21,867 nt of DNA from Paramacrobiotus richtersi. Taxonomy: Eukaryota > Tardigrada > Eutardigrada > Parachela > Macrobiotidae. The stretch is taken from contig JAQGAU010001038.1 of assembly GCA_034698045.1 (NCBI GenBank), forward strand, positions 1 through 21,867, in the 5' to 3' direction. The first letter of the stretch is position 1, and each line of letters starts with the position of its first letter. Below the pieces are notes generated by a model. The model did not search any database, was not told the DNA's origin, and worked only from the letters and a program-made list of their open reading frames with translations. This document shows, piece by piece, positions 1 through 8,400 of this stretch. Position numbers and translations under genes: made by a program.

Positions 1-76
1 TCAACCGAATCACCTGCGCGGAGCCATTTCGCAGCATTAAAAACTCGAAATGGCTCCGCGCAGGTGATTCGGTTGA
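1..76. repeat. Perfect 31-bp inverted repeat with 14-base loop
   Basis: Bases 1-31 are the exact reverse complement of 46-76, separated by an A-rich 14-base loop (32-45). The arm begins TCAACCGAATCACC and ends GCCATTTCG. The left arm starts at the first base of the window, so the element may extend further left and its true ends are unknown. It could be the core of a foldback transposon or MITE, or a structured RNA. No neighbouring gene explains it. Confidence 0.9.
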
Positions 77-570
77 GTAAGCTAGTACGACAAAGTGTTG
101 CCATATCAACCCGCCGTGCGTAATATTGCACACCAGTCGTACTCTACGTACATGCGATATAATAAAATGTCATAGTTCGAAAGCGTCAGTACGTTCCGTA
201 ATAGCACCATATTATAATTTTTTTTTACCTTTCCTGATTTATATTTGGCCCCCTTGGGGGTCGGGGGGTTTCGCATTAATGGGTTTCCAGTTCTGTGCAT
301 TACCTTTAAACTCTGAACATTACGAAATTGTTTCGATCAGTTTTACCACTGCAGTGACGGACCATTGACGGCATGCACATTGACCTTACCGTGGTGGGCA
401 GGACAAATTCTTACGCTTAAGGTAGCTTCGCCCGTACGTGAAACTTTTCTTCGAGGCAGCTTCTCCCCGTCCCGTTGGCCTAACAACTTTGAAGAAACAG
501 TTACTAGAAACGTGCGTACAATTCACCACAAGATCAGCCAGAATTGTTTGCCTTTGCAGACGCAGAGATT

Positions 571-624
571 TGCTGCTGATGTTGATACTGGTGGTTGTGC
601 TGCTGATGTTGATGCTGCTGCTGC
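571..624. repeat. 27-bp tandem duplication in a GCTGCTGAT-rich tract
   Basis: TGCTGCTGATGTTGAT occurs at 571-586 and again at 598-613, a period of 27 bases (9 codons). The second unit runs into a GCTGCTGCTGC trinucleotide tract. The surrounding plus-strand frame (365-652) stays open across both units, so a coding origin is possible but unsupported by any domain. Confidence 0.75.
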
Positions 625-783
625 AGAAACCCATCCACTTCCGTTTTGGTGAAATGTGAAAATGAATTTGAAGCTGTTTTTGACATATTTTTGACTCTTC
701 AGGCAGCGTGGTTTTGCGGCCGGACGCTGGCGTAAGAGCATCGCGTTTATGCATGAGCTTCTTTTGCGCTGATCGGCAGTCAC

Positions 784-877
784 AGGTTTCTTTGGAGGGG
801 TCTGAAACCTGGTCCCTGCCTTGCCGGTGGCCAGGGCCCTTGGCTCAGGGCCAAGAAAATCCGGGCAAGCCACCGGC
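784..877. repeat. Hairpin-rich GC patch with nested inverted repeats
   Basis: Two separate stems are visible. AGGTTTC (784-790) pairs with GAAACCT (804-810). GCCGGTGGC (823-831) pairs with GCCACCGGC (869-877) and encloses a CTTGG...CCAAG stem around 838-854. No function is recognised. Confidence 0.5.
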
Positions 878-1264
878 TAAAACGTGGCCTTAAATAAACA
901 GTACTCTTTGCAGTACCAATTACCAAGGATGACGCGAAAGTTTTCCCAATAAGGCCATAGTCTGAGGCAGAATATATACATGCGCATATACTCGAACTAT
1001 TCGCGCACCGTTGATGTGCTGTCGCATTTTAAAACATTAACAACTTCTGCGATAGAATAACATCGCATCACGCTACTCCTAATGCCGTACATACTATACT
1101 GTAGCTACAAGTATGGTTCTATACCTTAAAAACTGCCGTGGATTCCCTGATAACGAAAGTGGGGCTTTGGAACATACACTAACAGCACTTTATGTCACAG
1201 CCGTAACAGCACATATCAGCCAAAATTTGCCATGTTCTGTTATCCTTATTCTATTTACGACCAT

Positions 1265-1405
1265 TAAGAATTAAACTTATTCTAATTCAAATGCCCCAGG
1301 ATTCGAATTAGAATAGTTCTAATTCCAATTCTACAGGTTAGAATTAGAATCAGTTTAATTCAAATGCCCTCGCATTTGAATTAGAATAATTCTAATTCAA
1401 ATTAC
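1265..1405. repeat. AT-rich palindrome cluster built on TTCTAATTC/GAATTAGAA
   Basis: The words TTCTAATTC and GAATTAGAA alternate several times and create overlapping inverted repeats. The clearest has 12-base arms at 1356-1367 and 1372-1383 (TAATTCAAATGC and its complement) around a 4-base loop. Another is the near-continuous palindrome around 1378-1399. This resembles a degenerate AT-rich satellite or the centre of a foldback element. No coding potential is seen. Confidence 0.8.
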
Positions 1406-1659
1406 ATAGATTAATTCGTTAGAAAAACCACACTAACTTTCGGGCCCGACACTTTTAGTGATTTTTGTAAGCAAGTATGCCACCAAGACTTCGATGGCTC
1501 TGCCTGCAAGAACTGCCGCTTTGGTTAGAATTAATCAAGGCCTAGTCAAGAGTATTAATATGGGGCGAGGAAAAGGGGATTCTTACGCTATGGACGCCCA
1601 GATCTGATTTTAATGCTTTCGCTCTGATACAGTTGGTTCATAATAGTGTCGTGCTTGTG

Positions 1660-1725
1660 TTTGCTGACGACATCATGATGTTTCGTCCGTTGGCTTTGCT
1701 AGACGGTCCGACTCGTTAGGTGCCG
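1660..1725 (-). ncRNA. Possible degenerate hammerhead-ribozyme-like motif
   Basis: On the minus strand a CTAACGA block (complement of 1713-1719) is followed by a GTC...GGAC pair that could close a stem II. GAAAC follows (complement of 1680-1684), running straight into the self-complementary ACATCATGATGT and then a GTC triplet like a cleavage site (near 1669-1671). This order matches a hammerhead with a short stem III. Against it, the invariant CUGANGA core reads CUAACGA (G5 changed to A), and I find no good stem I. At best it is a decayed copy; chance is a real alternative. Confidence 0.2.
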
Positions 1726-2440
1726 GTGCAGAAGCAACCGTGGACGGCGCCTTTTTTTGCACAGGCATGTGTAGCTGCACTGGTGCTAAACAGGGGAAAT
1801 GCACATAAGACAGACCTTCTATACAATGATATTGATCCGCATCATCAGCTAAGCGGTCATTAATAACCGAAATGCAGCACCCACTAAGACGCCCACTTTC
1901 ATCGTAGCCTTAAGGATAACTCTCAGATCGGATAGGAAAGCAAACTTATTGACTTAGATCATGTGCTGTAAGTTGTATCCTTTGAAGCGTGAATGGCTGG
2001 TGATCTGAGAACGCTTGTATGACATGGCTGGTAATCGCACTGCGGTGCTCAGTGACACGCATTGACCGTAAATGACGGGGGTGCGGTACAATTACGCAAG
2101 AGGGGTGGGGGTCTTTTGGCCAAAGGTTTCAGCAAAATTGCGCAGCAACTCCCCCTTATTTCACGTGGGTGAACGTGCTCGAGTGCACCTCCCCCTATGC
2201 GCTTAAACTGGTAGTGTTCACCTTGACCGAACAGTGCAGCTTGTGCTAACATCCGTATCGGCCAATCAAATTTGTATGCTCAAGACCTTAAAGAATTGAC
2301 ATCTTTCTCAGAATTTGGTTACTGCATTTTCTCAGGGACATGAGTATTATTGTGTTTCTTGACTCTTTAACCGAAACATCTGCATTGACTTCTGTAGCAC
2401 TGTGCACAAGTTCACGTACAGATAATACAGAGAAGTAAGG
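1726..2440. other. Intergenic region upstream of the receptor cyclase
   Basis: No open frame here looks coding. The 5' control region of the downstream gene should lie here. A CCAAT word is present at 2262-2266, about 175 bases before the chosen ATG, but I see no clear TATA box, so promoter assignment stays open. Confidence 0.5.
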
Positions 2441-5400
2441 ATGCATTTTCGTGTTTCCAGTTTCAGGCTTCGATTTTTGTGTCGGGTTCATCAACTTGCA
2501 TTAATAATGTTAATCTCAATACCTGCCCATATGTATGCAAAGGAAAGACTTCATGTGGAGCTCATTGCTGTTGGCGGGAAATCAACCGCAAATTATGCTC
2601 AACTCACATATCTCGGACCACCGATGAGTGTGGCCGTTGATTACGTTAACAAAGCCTACAACGAATCTCTGCAAGTGACACTGAAGTTCTTATTTGATGA
2701 TATGCCGTGGGCTAACATGTTACCCAGTGAATACAGTTTACGATTGGCTGCGCAGTGGTATTATCGTGAACGCAACCCAAACAATCTGAGTGTTGTATTA
2801 ACTGCAGGTACGTTTGCCGGCAGTTTATCAAAAACATTTTCTTCTGCGTACTTTTCGTATAGTTTTGGATATTGTGTGATGTCCTTGTAGCCGGAATTAT
2901 AACGTCTGACCTTACCCACCTTTTCCAGCAGTGGAACGTTCTGTTTCTAACACCGTGAGTGTTTTCTGATGCTAACGTTACTATGCAGGCAGCCAGAACG
3001 CAGAAAGAACAGGGCCGAATAACCTTTGATGGAGTTCGTTTCCAGCTAACGATTAAACATTCCTGTTTGCAATGCAATGTGCTATCTACCATTTATGCAG
3101 TAAATTCTAAAAAAATTGCCTAAAAAGCGTGCAAAACTTGTTCATTTGAATCTAGCTGTCAGTGTGTAGTTCGCACTCTTTCTTCTTTCTGGTACCGGCC
3201 GCAGGTAGGTTAGAGAACTAACGGCATGAGACTCAGAGAGAATGATCGAACTACAACAATTTCTGTGAAAATTTATGAATTGAATCAATTATTTCGTCCG
3301 GGACGCTGAACGGGTTTTCTGCTTACACTCGCGCGCTCCTAAGCAAGGTAATTCCCTTCAACTGTGGGTACTTGGGACTGGTGTTTGGGCAATTCCAACC
3401 GATAACAGCAACCGCCAAAAACAGGTTCCGGAAAGGAAAAGGCATATTGAAACATACACCAGACAGTTCGGGCTGCTATCCGAATACTAAACGAGAACTT
3501 GGTGCTTTGACTGCTTTCAAGCGCTTCTGTGGCAACCGCTGCACTCGAAATGCGGTGTAGGCTTTCACTACGGTGGGCATTACAGAAAGAATAATTCAGA
3601 AATTTCAGTTACAAAAGGATTGTACAAAATGACCCCATTATCCTAAGGACAGGTCTTTACAGCGAAAAGAATTTGATCGATACTTTGAATGGAACGGTCA
3701 AAGGCGTGTCCTATGGTCAAGGGACAGGTCCGATCCAGTACAAGCTACAGCTACAAGTTTTAGCCTACAATTGATCTCTCGAAACCTTTTTACAACCGCT
3801 ATTTACTTAACTGAAATGATAAGTGAGCGGCTACTGTGTGACTTTGGCACAAAAACGTTGGTTTCTCAGGCCGGATAGAGATTTTCGAGGATTTCATGGT
3901 ATCAGTTTTAGGACTGCCATGACCCCGGCGATAAACGACAGGATCGAAAATCCGACATGGATTTCGACGGCACGCTTGAATACTCCCGATATGACGATGT
4001 TATTCTGCGAAGTGCTGCGGAAGTACAACTGGTCGACATTCATGATCATTCTAGATCTGGAGTCCGTCGAAATTTATCGTTATTTCGCGGATGGCCTGGC
4101 AAAGGATTCCGTACAACGAACGGGAAAGACTCCTTTAGTGCGAAAAATCCGTCTCACGACCAACTATGATTTTCTCCCGTTGCTCACGGATATTAGAGCA
4201 CATACTCGAGGTAATGTCTCTTTTGGTCTTCGGTTAATGGTATGTGATTTTCTCAGGAAATGTTTTGCTGTAGTTGTGATTTTTTCGGGATCCGGTGGAG
4301 CGGTACGAGATTTCTTGGTGAGATATGTTTTCGGGATCTTTATTACCTGCACCACTATGCGGTTCCTTTAATGGGAATCGCAAGCCGTTAATTTGTTTCA
4401 GTTGCAAACTTTTTTCTAAGTGTTCCGATAGTTCATAAGCTAATCCGTTTTTCCTTGGGTGTAGATAGCGGCCTATAAAGAGAACATGACCAACGGCGAT
4501 TATGTAAGCTAGCATTTTCAAAGACTCGATCAATCCAATTGGTTTATCCCGTCAGATTTTGCTGCTAATCAGGTATACATGGCTTTTGAAGTATTGGATA
4601 GCAAGCAAAGGTATGGCCTTATGGATTGGGAGTATCACGACAAGAATGACAAGGTATAGTAGTTCGGCTTTTGTGTATGAAGAAGGTATTTTGTTGTTTA
4701 AAGACATCGCCAAAAATTGTTTTCGAAAACTGGAGAAAGCCGATCAACTGGATTTTTGTTACAGTGTCTGAGTATAGAAATCATGCGCGGTAATGAGTAG
4801 CTAGTCATAGCCGCAGTGCGATGCCGTTCCAACTGGAGCAGATTCTATAATATTAGATCTTTGTCTGCTTATCTTTAGCTCAGTACTGCATTCGTGAATA
4901 AATACGTGTTTACTAAAAAGATCACATGATCTCTTTGTTCAGATTGCCAAGCAAGCCTTTCAATCGTTACTGATTATGAGGCCAGCCGACATCTACGACA
5001 TTCCCAAGAAAGATTTAGCAGAAGCCTTCCTTACTCACTCCCAACGTGACTTCAACCTCACTTATGTCAATGAGGAGCTAGTACGGACGTCATTTTCACT
5101 ACAGTATATAAAGCAGAAATGTAACAATTCTCTCTTGAAATTGTAGCCCTATCTACAGATGCTCTGTGCCTATGGTGCTGTGACGACGCTTGCTGAGGTA
5201 AGGTCGGTATGTATTGCGCTTCTCACCGCAATCATGCAGTTCGCGTTATCAACGAGCAGCCGTGGTGACATTTTTACCGTGAAACTATCTGTACAGTCCC
5301 ATTACGGGGATAGTTGTTTCCCGCTGCGCTTTCCAGAGTTACTTTTACAGATTAAGCCTCCGGGGCTTATTTTCTTATGATTTACTGTTCTTAGATTACC

Positions 5401-8400
5401 GATAAAGCCGTAGGGAAGCGAAAGAAAAGATCACTCCATAGTACTGATCACGCTGATTCCTTCCGGTTGTTATGGTCACGTGTTGGTGATATGAAATATC
5501 AATAGCGTTACACGGTGTGCACTGTAGTTGGGATTTTTAGTTTGATCGTGCTGCTTGGTATAACATCAGAAACATTCAAACGTGAAAAGCCATACCCCGT
5601 GACACCCGTGTACGCCGAGAAGCAGTTATCGAGCATCTGCCATGCGCAGAATTTTGAAAATAGTTTGACGGCCGAAGCACTGTTTTTATTTCTACCATAA
5701 ATTCATAACTGACGAAATTCCGGAATTTCGTTCTGAGTACCACAGTCTAGCTATAGCAGCAGTGACAAAGTGACAACAGGAGACAGACAGGCAGCTAGGT
5801 CGCCCTTATCACAAAAAAAGACTTTGCAAAAAAAGCACAGGTTACAGTGTAATTTCTGGGAAAACGCCTTTAATTTCAACAAATCCAATGGATTGGGCGA
5901 ATTATTTGTGGTAGGTTATGGATAGCTTATGGAGGAACGGTCACGAACATCCGTATCACAATGGCACATATTTAGCCCAGCAGTTTTTCAGCCGGACATT
6001 TTATGACGGCGCGTCTCCAATCTATATCGACGATAAGGGCGGACGGAAAGTGGACCTATATTTATGGCGTTTTGAAGAAAACGGCCGCCAAAAAGTGTGT
6101 AGAAAAACATCTCAACGTATTTCGAATTCATTCTTGTAAGAATGAGTCTGCTTACTTACAGAAATTTCTATACAAACGTGCCGCCGGTAACGCGCCGGTT
6201 ATCGAGATGTACCAGATTCAGCGCTGGGCGAATGGTCCATGGCCACCTCCCAACGAGCCTGTTTGTGGATACAACAACGCCCGCCCACTCTGTTATCCAA
6301 AAGGTATGTCTTACTGACCGCAGTGCACAGCGTCCATAACGTTTGCTGTCTACTTCGATTATTTCCATTCCTTTTGCAGGAAGTACACTTTCCGCAGCTG
6401 CACAAGCCGTACCAATTGTTGCAGTTGTTTCAGTTTGCATGATCATAATTGTTGTAGCTGTCTGGTATGTTTGCTGATTTTTATGAACTGTTTGGTCGTT
6501 ATTGTATTCTTGAACCGAATGTTTGCACAGGCAGATCAGGCGAATCAAGCGAAAGATTCTGACAACATGGTGGCGAATCGACCAATCGCAACTGGAATTT
6601 GTTCGGGCTCCGTCACCCTTTGCAGTTGCATGCCAGTCAAGTTTGAATAGGAAGAGTCCCACTACACAGGCATTGCACCAGTATCTGGTAATAAACTATC
6701 CCAGTTACCGTCTACCTCGCTTGAAAAACCGCTGATGATACCGCCACAAACAGATATACCCACAGAGGTCCATCGCGGCGCTTCGGTCTGCAAGTGCGCG
6801 CTCAGTATCAGCAACGGAGTTTTCGTAATACTCTTTTATTGTATCCCGTAACAAGTATAAAACTAACATGTAAACCAGGTACTCGTCCTCTCAATACAGA
6901 CTGCACATCCTAGTTTACTTTATTGCAGAGGGAAAAGTTCGTTTCCGCTAAACTAAATGGCCTTCACGTAATAATCGAACTAGCTGAGAAGACAACGGAA
7001 GAAACCACGTTCGATCGGATTGCTTCCCATGCGTCATTTCTGGGCGATATGAATAAGGTGACGCATTCGGCTGACCGTGATTACTATGTCCATTCATTTT
7101 GGTACGTTTCTAGATGCGTCACCTGAACCACCAGAACATTTCTCGTCTTTGCGGGATCTTTTGCACTGGCGCGAAATATTTCTGCAGTCCCTCTGATATC
7201 GGCGTAATCATGGAACAGCCAGAACGTGGCTGCATATACGATGTATTCGACGGGCTGATCAGGCTGGATACTGCAATAGTCAGTTCGCTTGTAAATGATT
7301 TACTAGAGGTAACGGTTTCCACCTATTCTTAAAATTATGTGTCCTAGCGTTCACGATGTCACCTTTCAGGGTGTTCAGTTCATTCATTCATCTGCCTTGA
7401 GTTACCATGGGTCCTTGTGCGGCTTGTACTGCCACGTCGACAAGAATTTTACTTTAAAAATATGTGGACTAGTTAACTCTCGACTGGAAAACGCTGTACA
7501 TGGGTCTAATGGAGAGAACATTTGCATTGCCAAGTACCTTCCTTCCTGTGCAAAGCGCGAAACGCTTTCTGTGGTATTCAGTCAGAAACTGGACATGTGC
7601 GCCGTTGGTATAGTGATCTGGGAACTGCTGACACAGCGAAGGGTCTCTTCTATGGATAGCTTAAGTAAGGCAAGGTTTTCAGGATCAGGTTGCACAGTCA
7701 CATAAACGAAACTTTGTTACAGAGCAAAGTATTAATGTGGCAGAACCAGAACTTCTACAAGAACACCAAGACGTTTTGGCGCAATGCTGGCAGGAGGACA
7801 TACATGGAAGACCATCCATCAAACAGCTGCGGGAAAATTTGGCCAGGAAATCAGCCGCATTCTGTCAGACCGAGCTGAAATTTATCGATAAAATTCAAAC
7901 CCGACTGGTTGGCTACACGCGTGAGCTGGAGAATGAAGTGTGCATGCGAACAAAAAGCTTAGTGGATGAAATGGATCGATGCAACGAAATCGTCGCACAA
8001 CTTCTTCCGCGGTATTTTTTCAAGCCACTGCGTTGCGTCTTTTTGAAAACGGTTTACTTAATACGTTGTATAAGTTTTCGGCAACCGTGCGAATTATTTC
8101 TCCGTACATGTACCAAAAATATCAGTAAGAGCACATGAACCGATCAGCCATCCAGCGCCATGTTAAGATTTGCCACGAACCGATCAGCAGTTATTGAAAA
8201 TCCGGTGTCGATCCGATTCACTTCGTTCTTTTTACATTCCGGTCCTGATATTAGCACGACTGGACACAAAATTTTCAGAATTATTCTGTACAAACCTCAG
8301 AGTTTCTAGGAAGGTTCGAAAAAACCTGTGAAGTGGGCTGTGGATGGGTTGTGACTTGTGCCTCACAACCGGACTTATGCCTAATAAAAAGTTTTTTTCA

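Larger units (their letters stand above)
77..1264. other. No convincing gene; intergenic or unresolved
   Basis: Open frames on both strands here are short and overlap one another (for example 365-652 plus and 386-754 minus), and none shows a recognisable domain. The stretch holds a 27-base tandem duplication (571-624), a hairpin-rich GC patch (784-877) and an AAATAAA hexamer context near 892-898 that could be a poly(A) signal for something upstream on the plus strand. I see no tRNA or rRNA. Confidence 0.5.
2441..6303 (+). other. Receptor cyclase: signal peptide and extracellular ligand-binding domain exons
   Basis: Residues 1 to about 32 form a leader with a hydrophobic core (LALIMLISIPAHM). 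LHVELIAVGG follows, a typical first strand of the periplasmic-binding-like ANF receptor fold. Family landmarks follow in order: WNVLFLTP (exon 2929-2954), NPTWISTARLN and KYNWSTFMIILD (exon from 3912), FAVVVIFSGSGGAVRDFL, ENMTNGDY (4465-4503), VYMAFEVLD (4573-4653) and YLQMLCAYGAVTTLAE (5147-5197). Next is DGASPIYIDDKGGRK (5915-6094), then the membrane-proximal PPPNEPVCGYNNA segment with paired Cys (6162-6303). Several N-glycosylation sequons are visible (NES, NLS, NWS, NLT, NMT, NGT). Exons after 4465 join in phase; the 2807/2929 and 4210/4257 borders do not. Confidence 0.82.

Noticed and set aside
386-754. Overlapping frames on both strands in the left region
   Set aside because: They depend on a GCT-type repeat and have no recognised motif or splice structure.
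3372-3560. 62-residue frame in the large cyclase intron
   Set aside because: No family motif, and the exons on either side join in phase without it.
5515-5700. Open frame with hydrophobic start inside a cyclase intron
   Set aside because: The flanking exons join cleanly in phase without it and it matches no family.
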